64,000 nt of DNA, from contig NC_088299.1 in the NCBI RefSeq assembly GCF_032854445.1, forward strand, positions 1,215,001 through 1,279,000, written 5' to 3'. The notes under the pieces were generated by a model that was not told where the DNA came from, did no database searches, and saw nothing but the letters and a program-made list of their open reading frames with translations. Positions 51,701 through 58,460 of this stretch are shown piece after piece. Origin of the DNA: Liolophura sinensis. Taxonomy: Eukaryota > Mollusca > Polyplacophora > Chitonida > Chitonidae. The first letter of the stretch is position 1. The number at the start of each line of letters is the position of its first letter. The translations under genes were made by a program, and so were the position numbers.

Positions 51701-54700
51701 TTTAATGGAGCAGATAATTAGAATCAATAAAATTAACTTTAGGCACAAAAACAGATATACGCCACTTTTGGCGCAAAAGCAGACAAATCCTGCACTGTAT
51801 TTTCGTAAAATGAAATGATTTCTTCCCGCAAATTATAGCGATCTTTGATGTAAGACATTGTTGTTTTGTTCCTCTTTACTTTATTTTGTTCCATAATGTT
51901 ACCATAACATAACATTAAATCAGAAGTTTCAATGAACGAGACATTTTGCGTGTGACAACCATAATTTTGTTCTTTGCTACTGATACCGATGATTCCAAGC
52001 ACCTTGACAGGTTCTCAGGGGTCAAACCTGAATATCAGACCAGTAATAGAAGCACACTGTTTATTCACTGTCACTGTGCCCTGCGGCAAGTTGCATGCCA
52101 TCATCTTGTAACAAACCTTCATAGAAGTCCTTCACGTTCCTGTGAGCACCCATTTCCTCCAACAAAGAAAGAACATCCGTTTTCTTGTTGGTGTTGACAC
52201 AGTTAACCATAGGTAAATCCAGAGGATTGAAGCTTGTCCATTTCTTCCCTTTTTTCAGGAGTGAGTGGTAGCAATATTCTCCAGCGTAGTTGGTGCGAAA
52301 TCCAAGCTGGTCGCCAGAGATAAGAACAGATCTGGCCTCACTAAGTTTGAAAGAACGCGTTTGCTTCACATATTTCTTGACTTCACTTTTGAAATCAACA
52401 GCAGCCCAGTCTTCGCCATAAACATGGACACGACCATGGTTTCTCAACTCACTGATATACTCGCCAGGGAGAGAGATTGTGTCAATTTTCCGAAGTTTTT
52501 GTTCAATGCGACCAAACACGCGGTCAGCGGGTAGAAAGCTGTGGCCTCGAATGGGGAAATAGTATTCAATGTTCATTTGGGGCTGCTGTTGTTTTCTTAA
52601 AGCAAAGAGCATTGACAGTAAATTTATATTCTTGTTTTGTCCATAGCAAGAATCACTGAAGAGGCGCAAGAGTGTACACTCATCAAGGTCTCTGTTGATG
52701 ACGGTTGTAAAATAATGTCTGAGAGCTGAGGAAATCATGTTGGAATCTTTCCTGTTCTGGTCCTCTCTCCATACAAAGAGGTCAATGTCATCCGTAGATT
52801 GCCTCTGCTTGCTGCCATGATGTCTGACCACTCCAAACACATACAGATATAACTGCCTGGAGTAGTATGCTTGGCCGACTGGTGTCTTAGGAAGTACCAA
52901 ATTCTCCATAACATCAAAACAGATCGTGATGTCTTCAGCTACTTCATTGAGAATGTCGTAGAAACGCCTGCCTCGCCGACGGTGCAACATGAACATAGTG
53001 GCTTCCCTCTGTTTTTCTTGGTCAGTTAAGTCAGGATCCTTTAATTTCATCTTGAACTTAGTACATGTGGCGCACACATCTTTCACAGGTGTTCCAAATC
53101 CGAGGTTGAAATCGTAGCAAAAGATACTGTAATACAGTGAAAAAGTAACCTGAGCATGATTTTGTTCAAGGAACAGTTTGTGCATTTTTGAAATGCTGAG
53201 ATCACTGGGGAGATACTTTCTTCCAGGAGCGCCTCGTCTAGCATAGTGGCTTGCCCGGCATGTAAATGATGTAATGTGGTTCTTTATCAGCTGCTTTTGT
53301 TGTTCTCGTTCTTCATTGACACGTTTTCCACCGCGGAGTTCTGGCATGGGCGTTCCTTTCTCTAACCAGTACTGAGAAATGTTGCTCAACCGGTCTTTGC
53401 GTACACCTGAAAAGAGTCATGAATGGAAAACCAGATTTAAGCAAAATCAGTTTTAATCGATAATCTTTCAGCTGTTCCGTAACTAGCCATCCACACCCAA
53501 ACAACATCGGGTTAGTTTGTGGCCCTTGTCCGTTAATTCAAACTCTCCTTATTCATACAGTTAAAACGCCATTCAAATACAGAGGAGCCAAAATAGCCTG
53601 ATATTTAGATTTCGTGAAAAACCTATGCCACACTATGACAAAATACCTGGAAGCAATTAATTTCACTTACCAAAGATACTCATGAACGTCTCCTTGCAAA
53701 CAGGTTTTTTTTCCTGGGCTTCATTCACAATGAAATATTTGACTGAAGTGGTCCGTTGTCTTTTACGGCGGTCGTCTTTCACTCGGGACCTTTTTGCCTT
53801 GTTGATGTTCATGTAGGAAAGCAAAATTGCATCCTGTTTGGTCTTGACAGTTGTGCTATAGAATCTATCTGCACAGAAAACTACCTCACCAGGCTGTAGG
53901 GTTCCACCGAGACACCAGTTTTCGTTATGGTCACAAGAAACGTGAGGAACATGTCCATCGCCACCATAGAGCTTACGCTTATTTTCAGCCCTTTTGGTAC
54001 CGTCCTTCCTCACTCGACGCTTTCTTCCAACTGGTGACTTTACTACCCGTTCGTCAAGGCTGTCAAAATCATTCATATTTGCGCAAAATATCGATGTGTT
54101 GTCAAAACAAGCAGACAGCATTCACTCCACCGGAAGTGGATAACCGGCCTTCCCGCAAATCGACGAAAGTCGGTCACTGATTGGTTAATCTGGATATATC
54201 GGATTTTGTGGTGAAAGTGGAATGGCGGATATCGGCTTTTGAACTAAACCCGAACCTATCAGTCTGATTAGCATGGCATATATCGTTTTTTGCCGCAAAA
54301 ATAGATAGCTTGGTCTGAAGCGGTTACTATGTAGTGTTGATTTTTATAGGTTGCTCGATTTTCGCGAAAATGGCGTTTATCGGCTTTTGAACTTAAGCTC
54401 TTCATGTGATTATTGACGAAATATATACAGTTTTTAGGCTAACAATGGTATAAGATTCTTTAATATGTCATTCAACGTTCTCCTTGGTCACTTTTTTGTT
54501 AGCCGAATTTTTGTTGGCCGAATTTAGTTGGTCGGATGAAACATTTACATTAGATAATCGGTACCATTACAATTCTGTCATGAGCAAACTCTGACACAGA
54601 TTTAACAGAGAAAGAATGACAAGCACCTATACAATGAGTTGTTTGAAAATTTTAACATGCCATAATCCATCCAAACATACATATACATCATAAGTTAATG

Positions 54701-57502
54701 TCAGTTTAAACAGAGCCGATATCCCCTCACCTCTTCCCCCAACATACCCTCTAGAAGTTTCGTTATTCACTACCCTTAGCTGCCTGAACTTAATTCGTAC
54801 CATGAAACCTACAGGAGATCCTGTGATGTCCCATGGCTCTCTCTCTTTCTACCTGGACTCAAAACTTATAGTCTGAGGGAAAACTATAGGCGGCTCTTAG
54901 CACAATGAAATTTTCAGTAGATGAAATTTGGTATGCATATTTTCATGTACCTGTCATGTGTGGAGACTGCTTGTAGGCACTTCCCAATACGTTCTTTTGA
55001 GCAAAGGACCCATAGAAAGACTACATGTATGTTTTACCAAGGTAATACACAATTTTCAGTGAACATTTCATCAATCTAAATGAATGTACCAGAACGAAGG
55101 GGTACAAATATGGAGCTATGGATGTAAGACTTTTCTTTGTTGAACATACACCATCTAAGTGGCAGATATTTTGCATAATCACACGTATTTAAACAAAATC
55201 TTATATTTTCATAATTGTGGTAGCCAGTTGAATATAGAGAGAGATTATCATAACAGTATGTGATGCATGATGATTCATCAGCTCAACTTGTCTGAGATAG
55301 GCCTCTCGTATCAGCCTGGCCCAAAGAGCTCATTTCAGAGGATACATACATGAACTATATGAAGAAACACTGGATGCCTCTGTATCATGTAGGTAACCTA
55401 TCAGAGATGGGTATATAACTGTCAATGTCAGGTGTAGCATGCTAGATGCATACAGTCCTGAAAAGATTTACCGAATGCACTTTTTAATTTCAGAGGCTGT
55501 CTGGTAGAATGCAGGATTGTGTTCAATTCCTTGACTATGGATGATACAGGGAGGATGGAAGATCTTGTCAGCAACCATGGCTAGGCCAGAGAGACATACA
55601 GGCCTATCAGTGATCAAGGATCCGTTAAAGCGTGTGCATGACAGCAAATAAGGCTTCTCATGTATAAATTTAATTGACTTGAGATCTTTATGTAAAGAGA
55701 GCAAACGCTCCCCAAAATTGAACATTTTGCTCCAGATGTTCCCCGGGTGCCACTATAACAGTACATGTGTAGAGGTAATTTCTGTAGGGTAAACAGAAAT
55801 TTAAGAAATCCATCCTACACATACATAATATGTATGTAGTGTATAATTTGACTAGCTAAATAAACAAAATAAGCTACCTTTAAAATGTACCTTTAAAAAA
55901 TTCACCCACCTTTACTCAACTTAACAACATAATGAACTTCAAGGACAAGAGCTTACCAACAGGAAAATCAAATACGCATCTGGAACCCATATCTGAATGG
56001 CTGTATGGGCCCCACATGAAAATTTCCAATCATGCATATAAAGCTCCCCACATATTCAGCATGTATCAGTAGGGATCAGAGTTTATGAGCCTAAATACCT
56101 CCCATATGGAACCTATATGGTATCAATATTTGGTACCCAGATGGGCCCCATATGAGCATCCTAGATGGGGCCCATATCCGTTATCATATGGGAAACATTT
56201 GTGCCCCATGTTGGAATAATATATATATGGGATGCACATACATTGTCTTGACATCAGACTATTTTGCTTAGTGTTCAAAGAATGGTTTTCTAAATTAAAA
56301 ATAAAATCAAAACCATGCATCAGAATAAAGCAACAAAATGAAACTGTGCAAAGATAATCTCAATACTCTTCTGTCTTTCTGCCTGTCTGTTAGTGAATAT
56401 TCACTTCTCAAATTTCGCATTCATGATTTTTCTGCAAAATACAGAACAGGCAAATAATCTGTTCATCCGTAAACTCTTTGTTTCTTGACAAGGTTGAAGA
56501 CCTGTGTCTGTGCAACACACTGGCACATTTCACAAGAAAATCTTAAATAGAGCATACATCAGTAGGGATTGTTCATATACCTACATGTATAAGTCTTTCC
56601 ATTGTTTTTGAGAATATGACAAAATGACCTTGTCCACATATCTCAGCGCTGACACATCTCAGAATGGATGAGTCCATAGATCTCATTATGATATTGTAAT
56701 CAGCAGGGAATGCTAGCTTCCATGAGAAGACAGGAAATCCCCATGGCTTGACTCACTGTTGGAAGGACTCTAACCAGCCCCCTATCCTCTATGCTAGTAG
56801 CAACCTGTTGAGATCCCTGTTGGACCAATGTCCAACCTGAATCCTAGTCTAAACTGTTAAAACCTGGGATTTTTTTCCTCGCTGTCACAAGCATATTAGT
56901 ACTGTATTTCTTTAGTCTTCATATGTATTGGTTTAAAATATATTCCCACAAAATTTACATCCTGCCATCTTGTTTTTATCACAAATCCTTGAAAGATTTT
57001 GGCGGCGAACAAACAACATTTATAGTATTATAAGTACCTTGACACAGCTTTGCCCATCAATGGTCCAAGCTGTAATGTATGTAACAGGTTGGAATGCTGA
57101 GAACCGGGTATCAGCGACTGGCTGTCCTTTTCCCAGTTCCAGGAACTTCTTAAGACATCCTGTAATTAATCACTATAATTGCTGGACAAATGACCAATAA
57201 TTATTCTACACATATGTAGAATTAAAATACAATTAGACTTGTGGTTCGAGACAATGTGATATGAGATTTTGTACCTTAAAAACAACAGTGATATTACACA
57301 TTTAAACACACATTATCAGAATAACACCGTGTCCCTGGGAAAATATAATGATAGTTGAATAGTGCAAAACTCACTCAAGTGGAAAACAATTTCTTGGTCA
57401 AATTAACACTATTGTTGAAACATCCATACTCTAATGCTAAAGAAAAGGAGGTATAAACATACCTGACTGAAAATCTGTCACACATATGATGAAGTGCTCC
57501 AT
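20090..57502 (-). CDS. MTBP: MTBP, Treslin/TICRR-binding replication-origin firing factor (22 coding exons)
   Basis: Exons in gene order: 57502-57463, 57159-57038, 55752-55472, 50935-50858, 50037-49976, 49418-49358, 48669-48453, 47598-47452, 44347-~44234, 42834-42671, 42350-42230, 39418-39116, 38710-38646, 37439-37328, 36606-36487, 32928-32834, 27840-27749, 26710-26468, 25747-25513, 25392-25279, 21617-21552 and 20128-20090. About 960 aa; human MTBP is about 900. Marker matches to the vertebrate protein: SLKRLRIWHNAAIK...LWRGQ, STKHWKE, ENMDWPERQALK, GDFLKLFAADGS, DDLYKACSTKLY, DLPTSRNL.ADM and a final VIDLEMMKRKST. These span the N, middle and C-terminal family domains. Known members act with Treslin/TICRR in nuclear CMG helicase activation and have a C-terminal DNA-binding region. 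Only the exon 9/10 splice sites are unresolved. Introns carry a transposon, a LINE and many arrays. Confidence 0.93.
20325..20395 (-). mobile_element. Very diverged SINE fragment
   Basis: ttatttatttgaatatttac, cagaatttttcacctgtacg and acgaccgtcag follow the family-1 3' domain with many changes. The call rests on ordered partial matches only. Confidence 0.45.
20780..21145. repeat. About 19-bp minisatellite (cctgtaccacacacataaa)
   Basis: About 18 degenerate copies of acacacataaacctgtacc with unit-length drift of 16-20 bp. Lies in the last MTBP intron. Confidence 0.88.
21177..21203. repeat. (ATTC)n microsatellite
   Basis: About six copies of attc next to the 19-bp array. Similar cattcattcat tails end LINE copies in this window (23533-23545), so it may mark a vanished LINE 3' end. 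Confidence 0.8.
21258..21530 (+). mobile_element. Retroposon-like dispersed repeat (family 3)
   Basis: aaggggccctggtgacagta, caggcaccctagttccctcc and acgtggtcttgagtatagc match the family-3 copy at 5610-5985 in order. Ends are approximate. Confidence 0.55.
21552..21617 (-). CDS. MTBP: MTBP coding exon 21
   Basis: Acceptor gtttgtgtag and donor gtagga. It encodes DLPTSRNLVADMTKIAEGQV and QQ in 22 codons, phase 0 at both ends. It aligns with the highly conserved DLKTSRGL..EM block of vertebrate MTBP. Confidence 0.95.
22160..22203. repeat. (GT)n followed by a 22-base G run
   Basis: gtgtgtgtgtgtgt followed by an uninterrupted G tract on the plus strand (about 22181-22202). It is G-quadruplex-competent DNA. 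On the MTBP template-sense strand it reads as a C run within an intron. Confidence 0.85.
22700..23545 (+). pseudogene. LINE 3'-end remnant
   Basis: Decayed frames around 22960-23290 read as the typical 3' part of non-LTR retrotransposon ORF2: HRAAKISLDCK, then the equivalent of 'LPISDRIRYRT..LLT' and 'LHDESPLYLKKLL' in shifted frames. It is followed by a 3' UTR ending in gctaccctctttaaataaag and cattcattcat. The tail resembles that of the LINE at 39.7 kb. Multiple stops and frameshifts. Confidence 0.6.
23690..25278 (-). repeat. 81/82-bp minisatellite copying the MTBP exon 20 end and its donor
   Basis: About 19 units. On the minus strand each contains aagctctacacagtcacaaa and gatctatgctatg followed by gtgagtaac, identical in design to the exon 20 end at 25279 and its 5' splice site. 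The spacing is 81 bp (gcgagc units) or 82 bp (gcggagc units). 81-bp units preserve reading frame, so exon 20 stays open through about five units to 24904. Some units have lost the donor (gggagt near 25030; gagagg near 24950). Lies in MTBP intron 20. Confidence 0.95.
25279..25392 (-). CDS. MTBP: MTBP coding exon 20 (C-terminal domain)
   Basis: Acceptor tgtgtttatcag, 38 codons, RLQQIVHDVLKAKGV then DDLYKACSTKLYTVTKIYAM, donor gtgagt. It aligns with the vertebrate CSQRLFEISKFYLK block. It is the seed of the adjacent 81-bp array. Confidence 0.95.
25513..25747 (-). CDS. MTBP: MTBP coding exon 19 (basic, low-complexity linker)
   Basis: Acceptor tttttgtgcag and donor gtaaga. It encodes KPLGDPLTQLTVERPARG and KKSSRSDRHKR. 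Lys/Arg/Glu-rich and poorly conserved, as in the linker before the C-terminal domain of known MTBP. Its end resembles ESRSQKHTR of human. Confidence 0.9.
26468..26710 (-). CDS. MTBP: MTBP coding exon 18
   Basis: Acceptor cttttttcag and donor gtaggt. It encodes YNNGRRCEKLELQYSKLKQR (vertebrate ...DGGFSELQSRLIRYET) and a basic SPVRRSPRKHAPPRD tail that looks like a CDK-site-rich and DNA-contact region. That functional guess is inference. Confidence 0.92.
26865..27290. repeat. 21-bp minisatellite
   Basis: About 20 copies of aggccacaaaatgagcctga. Because 21 is a multiple of three and the unit lacks stops, several frames on both strands stay open for over 140 codons. Lies in MTBP intron 17 and is not coding. 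Confidence 0.95.
27749..27840 (-). CDS. MTBP: MTBP coding exon 17
   Basis: Acceptor ctttttcgcag and donor gtaagt. EGSSVLSKISSFDDRELSWP then ECKDVKFHDI, with a Tyr codon split with exon 18. It matches the vertebrate region ending EKASVCHYHGIEYC. Confidence 0.92.
27905..31470. repeat. 3.6-kb satellite derived from a (CACT)n retroposon tail
   Basis: About 70 units of 46-51 bp: gagtgagtgagtgcttgggg, ttttacgtcatacttacact, gtacata. On the minus strand it reads acgtaaaaccccaagcactcactcac, the 3' end of the retroposon seen complete at 35200-35480 and as a 66-bp copy at 62149-62214. A larger duplication with a 1221-bp offset is visible (the diagnostic variant gttatacttacaatgtatac at 28561 and 29782). 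In 30.4-31.3 kb a different sub-type (attgcttgcggttttaagtc) alternates with attttatgtcatac. Lies in MTBP intron 16. Confidence 0.93.
32020..32480. repeat. 19-bp minisatellite open in all frames
   Basis: About 24 copies of gcaacaatgtactgtggca. As 19 is not a multiple of three, each strand reads one 19-aa periodic peptide in all three frames, which explains the cluster of overlapping open frames. Lies in MTBP intron 16. Confidence 0.95.
32834..32928 (-). CDS. MTBP: MTBP coding exon 16
   Basis: Acceptor tgtgtttcag and donor gtaaga. AEKSVNVGDFLKLFAADGSA then GTNLSILQGK. It corresponds to the vertebrate DAKELLKYFTSDGLP...Q block. Confidence 0.95.
35200..35482 (+). mobile_element. Retroposon (family 2) ending in (CACT)n
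   Basis: Ends cgtcgtcatatgactgaaaa, attgttgagtacgacgttaa, accccaagcactcactcact. The body includes gagcggtggaaatccgtcct. The 3' domain is recognisably homologous to that of the family-1 SINE (gtcgtataagtgaaatattc, ttgagtacggcgtaaaacac). The 5' limit is uncertain. Confidence 0.7.
36140..36290. repeat. 27-bp tandem repeat
   Basis: About five copies of agtcaactgctaaacccacc plus tgaaacc. Confidence 0.85.
36487..36606 (-). CDS. MTBP: MTBP coding exon 15
   Basis: Acceptor gcttctttctcag and donor gtaagt. NMDWPERQALKLQESSSRKM then SLQQSSPIQPTE. WPER is the vertebrate NPLEWPERHVLQ landmark. Confidence 0.95.
36806..37045 (+). mobile_element. SINE (family 1), nearly full length
   Basis: ctcagttggttagcgcacta, gtgagttcaagtccagctca (B box), ctcccaccataatgctggcc, ttgagtacattgtaaaacac plus (AAAT)n. 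The first few bases of the head are lost. Confidence 0.88.
37328..37439 (-). CDS. MTBP: MTBP coding exon 14
   Basis: Acceptor cttgacattgcag and donor gtgggt. GVHRHVMEVTKAERVG and YKPYSLWTYAHGTSA. The start aligns with the vertebrate LLVLTRKHFLDYFDAV helix. Phase 0 in and one base out, both matching the neighbours. Confidence 0.88.
37540..37800 (-). mobile_element. SINE (family 1), diverged
   Basis: On the minus strand it has the gggcttccatgg head remnant, gtgagttcaagtcaagctct, ctcccaccataatgctggcc and ttgagtacagcatagcacac with an AAAT-like tail. More diverged than the copies at 12.5 and 36.8 kb. Confidence 0.8.
38363..38630. mobile_element. Dispersed repeat, copy B (opposite orientation to 8140-8489)
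   Basis: tctgacaccatatatttcca, aggcaaatcacttcagca.tg, atgaaaagcggagtatttt and ctgatgca follow the reverse complement of 8412-8140 in order. The fold-back arm of copy A is not present here. Confidence 0.7.
38646..38710 (-). CDS. MTBP: MTBP coding exon 13
   Basis: Acceptor atggttgtcag and donor gtaatt. DERRSRSQSMCMTETEVMSI then LQ. It aligns with the vertebrate LEECLKRRK...VSVAELKSLL segment. The acceptor was chosen because it alone restores phase with exon 12. Confidence 0.85.
39116..39418 (-). CDS. MTBP: MTBP coding exon 12 (middle domain)
   Basis: Acceptor catgtttgcag and donor gtatga, 303 nt. VMESDEVMDGYLHLLLTSGL, SPEEVNGGILEMLHRNW and ADYIVKAQRDVLQAWL. It matches vertebrate VEVKGECSSYYLLLQ...GEQIVQREKQL. 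Confidence 0.94.
39683..41995 (-). pseudogene. 5'-truncated LINE (non-LTR retrotransposon), broken ORF2
   Basis: The 3' end is at 39683 with an (ATT)n tail (39686-39721). 41240-41016 encodes the reverse transcriptase core, GVPQGSIVGSLLFILFINDL then the catalytic box as FADDT. Upstream, 41992-41870 has TFFSNVAQHLMDIN, a common pre-RT motif. Downstream, 40609-40470 has VSYKILCVIYKTLHNLCP, typical of the ORF2 C-terminus. The pieces are in different frames with stops. Motifs suggest a Jockey/CR1-type element. Inserted in MTBP intron 11 on the same strand. Confidence 0.85.
42230..42350 (-). CDS. MTBP: MTBP coding exon 11
   Basis: Acceptor tttcactccccag and donor gtgaga. VGYILRISYLKKTEV and LRSTKHWKEALSANAASIF. 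STKHWKE aligns with vertebrate SSRKWKEYI. Phase 0 in and one base out. Confidence 0.94.
42671..42834 (-). CDS. MTBP: MTBP coding exon 10 (5' boundary uncertain)
   Basis: Donor gtgagg after NEFLQNVHNNNE. The best-looking acceptor is cacttttacag (exon start 42834, IRYTQTDPSSQYGLLS...). That needs one leftover base from exon 9, which exon 9's plausible donors do not give. An acceptor at tgatcctag (start 42806) would fit a two-base leftover. Confidence 0.8.
42860..43380. repeat. 75-bp minisatellite abutting MTBP exon 10
   Basis: About seven copies of gtagtatgaaaaagcaactg, tttacagaagaatcagacaa, gtggaccccacaagtggtgg, agtagtgactgagat. It begins about 30 bp upstream (gene sense) of the exon 10 acceptor. 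A 335-codon minus-strand open frame (42650-43657) is produced by reading through it. Confidence 0.93.
43505..43605 (-). mobile_element. Very diverged SINE fragment
   Basis: gattggtgttcaatgctgta, cttgagaatagtgg and aaaccatgacccttcaccag follow the family-1 tail and centre in order with many changes. Confidence 0.5.
44234..44347 (-). CDS. MTBP: MTBP coding exon 9 (3' boundary uncertain)
   Basis: Acceptor taaatttcag, phase 0 with exon 8. RHLSLSHTLEVLEEVDVVTV then PSFLLSPCSLVLYPLAES aligns with vertebrate ALEFVQMIKLSDLPS. A stop follows at about 44228. Donor choices are gtctgt (after ...PLA+GA), gtctga (after ...AES) or gttctt (44266, fits the strong exon 10 acceptor); none is strong. Confidence 0.75.
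45870..46062. repeat. 32-bp tandem repeat
   Basis: About six copies of agctcttatgttttttgaaa plus ccataaaaaatt. Each unit holds a short inverted pair (tatgttttttgaaaccataaaaaa). Confidence 0.9.
46715..46862 (+). mobile_element. 5'-truncated SINE (family 1)
   Basis: gtgggaaggtctctcagcaa, ctcccaccataatgctggcc, ttgagtacagcgtaaaacac plus (AAAT)n. The tRNA-like head is missing. Confidence 0.9.
47452..47598 (-). CDS. MTBP: MTBP coding exon 8
   Basis: Acceptor tgttctttgtag and donor gtgaga, 49 codons, phase 0 at both ends. RNVLLCLRDMCLEWSPDSED then EPMESGDTEVRLGSG: a conserved hydrophobic strand (vertebrate ISFPEFCLKG) followed by an acidic insert. Confidence 0.9.
47690..47962 (-). mobile_element. 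Full-length SINE (family 1)
   Basis: Tail (AAAT)n to head ggggtcctccgtggctcagt on the minus strand, with all internal blocks present. Lies in MTBP intron 7. Confidence 0.9.
48453..48669 (-). CDS. MTBP: MTBP coding exon 7 (N-terminal domain)
   Basis: Acceptor ctttatgcag and donor gtaaga. SLVMLYASLKRLRIWHNAAI, HLEAEVIGRVKELTVPSHLT and LWRGQALVLDSR. It is a near-continuous match to vertebrate ALKHLREWYSAKI...LWRGKIQIWERK. Confidence 0.96.
49090..49305. repeat. About 27-bp minisatellite just downstream of MTBP exon 6
   Basis: Degenerate copies of catagtcccatgcacattgt plus ccaagca, starting about 50 bp inside intron 6. Confidence 0.85.
49358..49418 (-). CDS. MTBP: MTBP coding exon 6
   Basis: Acceptor gtttacttgcag and donor gtgagt. 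CCVEVVISLSVRSLQVIQA. It is the hydrophobic strand corresponding to vertebrate AMVDIILLLSD. Confidence 0.92.
49976..50037 (-). CDS. MTBP: MTBP coding exon 5
   Basis: Acceptor tttttgttccag and donor gtgagg. EGRFLLAEKLLEAADGLLTH, aligning with vertebrate ADLYEEAAENLHQLSDKL. Confidence 0.93.
50445..50602 (-). mobile_element. 5'-truncated SINE (family 1)
   Basis: tttatttatttatctgattg, gtgttttacgccgtacaaaa, gccagcattatagtgggagg and cacgaccatccgcaggttgc. The head is missing. Confidence 0.88.
50858..50935 (-). CDS. MTBP: MTBP coding exon 4
   Basis: Acceptor acttgtggctcag and donor gtaaat. VGEACMRSDKSGESNDQTSS then PDDSQ. Joined to exon 3 it gives EIKKCIRVGEACM, paralleling vertebrate NIEECLGAVECF. 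An alternative upstream acceptor (ataattgtag, 50992) would break phase with exon 3. Confidence 0.85.
51733..54396 (-). mobile_element. DNA transposon with TTAA flanks carrying a two-exon transposase-like gene
   Basis: TTAA at 51733-51736 and 54393-54396. Just inside, left cacaaaaacagatatacgcc (51743 on) and the complement of the right end, ttcaaaagccgataaacgcc, form an imperfect inverted repeat of about 38 bp that continues into (c/a)ttttggcgcaaaag versus attttcgcgaaaat. The right end has three direct subterminal copies of atggc(g/a)..tatcgg(t)tttt at about 54222, 54273 and 54370. The interior encodes the 598-aa protein at 52061-54121. TTAA targets are known for piggyBac and Kolobok-type elements; assignment to either is inference. 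Lies in MTBP intron 3, same strand. Confidence 0.7.
52061..54121 (-). CDS. Putative RNase H-like transposase of the TTAA element (2 exons, 598 aa)
   Basis: Join 54121-53671 and 53406-52061; donor gtaagt and acceptor ctcttttcag. The N-terminal part is basic (KSPVGRKRRVRKDGTKRAEN) with Cys/His positions (HVSCDHNENWC). The junction region KPVCKETFMSIFGVRKDRLS resembles the start of a widespread invertebrate transposon-like family. Next come a CATC zinc-type pair at residues about 262-265 and candidate catalytic acids: D315 in ICFDVMENLVLPK, D402 in LRLFSDSCYGQNKN and D445 or the following E in GHSFLPADRVFGRIE. I believe this is the DUF7869-like family, from memory. No internal stops, so the copy looks recently active. 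A second in-frame start (MNDFDSLDE) lies at codon 16. Confidence 0.8.
54397..55471. other. Remainder of MTBP intron 3
   Basis: Unique sequence with no recognised gene or repeat. Confidence 0.5.
55472..55752 (-). CDS. MTBP: MTBP coding exon 3
   Basis: Acceptor gtactgttatag and donor gtaaat, 281 nt. WHPGNIWSKMFNFGERLLSL, CLSGLAMVADKIFHPPC and NPAFYQTASEIKKCI. The fit to vertebrates is weaker than for other exons, but it is in phase on both sides. Confidence 0.85.
56000..56235. repeat. Cluster of palindromic atgggccccatatg motifs
   Basis: gtatgggccccacatg, gatgggccccatatg, gatggggcccatat and ccatatggaacctatatgg occur within 240 bp, each self-complementary around gggccc or catatg. Probably a decayed interspersed element. 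Lies in MTBP intron 2. Confidence 0.4.
57038..57159 (-). CDS. MTBP: MTBP coding exon 2
   Basis: Acceptor tgattaattacag and donor gtactt. CLKKFLELGKGQPVADTRFS then TYITAWTIDGQSCVK. It corresponds to the vertebrate AANVYHLLKRS...WFFAVQAI region. Confidence 0.88.
57463..57502 (-). CDS. MTBP: MTBP coding exon 1
   Basis: ATG at 57502-57500, MEHFIICVTDFQSG, donor gtatgt. It matches the short hydrophobic start MDRYLLLVIW of vertebrate MTBP. The context caaaaatgg is acceptable for initiation. Confidence 0.88.
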
Positions 57503-58289
57503 TTTTGCCAAGTGATGTTGCTGTGTTCACATAAGTACATGGATGTCCACACGAGTTAGCATGCCTCCATGATTCTCAAAATGTCCATCTTCCATGCTGC
57601 ATCTAAAGACCACCCCCCAAACTACAAATTAAATACATATAGCTCAATTTTCACTGTAACATCATCAATATCATTTCAGCTGCATAATATACATAGACAG
57701 AATATGCACATCTTTTGACAATTGCCACCAAAGCACCCCAAATCACAGACGGGGTGCCATACAAAATTTAGTTTATAAATTTAGTATTAATACAACGGGA
57801 TAAGCATGTTTTAGCCCATGCCATTGTCTTTGAACATAGATAATTCTTAATTTCTGGTGGTTTTATATATGTTGAATGTATTCACTGGTTGATAAACATT
57901 ACTTTGAGTCTTTCGTTGTTCATGCTGAACTATGTTTAGCATAAACCAAGATATGTTCGAAAGCAAATTTGTCCATATCTGATATCAGGAAATTCTTAAT
58001 TGTACTATTCGATCCTCGCCGTCAATTAAGACGGAAAGGAATCGGTTTCACTTGTGCACAATCCGTCAATCAGCATAAGGAAGTATTTAAGAGGACTGAT
58101 ATTTTTACAAATACCCTTCATGTCTTCGCACACAGCCATCGGTTACACAAAAACGGTTCATCAAAATCATGCGTCTTTTACCCGTCTTACTCCTTCATTA
58201 TTTCATGTTCCCGCTGTTTTATTCGAGTTATTTTACCTCTAACAAAAAAGAGCACATGGTACCCTGACTTACCTCCCCTACTTCGCCTC

Positions 58290-58460
58290 TCAGGTTCAGC
58301 GGTAATGCCAACGACTCCCAACCATAGGCTGCACACGATGTGAAGGTTCAATCCCGGCCTTGGGTGATATGCAGGGAATTTCAAGATTTCACAGCTTATT
58401 GTTCTTGCAGCTTAGTGACAATAAGCAACTGGCGGCACTTGCTGTTTGCGATTATTATAT
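58290..58460 (+). mobile_element. Retroposon-like dispersed repeat (family 3), partial
   Basis: B-box-like gaaggttcaatcccggcctt, then ttgttcttgcagcttagtga and caataagcaactggcggcac, shared with the copy at 5610-5985. Confidence 0.5.

Noticed and set aside
51739-52002. 87-codon minus-strand frame after the transposase gene as a second transposon protein
   Set aside because: No family signature, and its end is encoded by the terminal inverted repeat. I could not separate it from chance.
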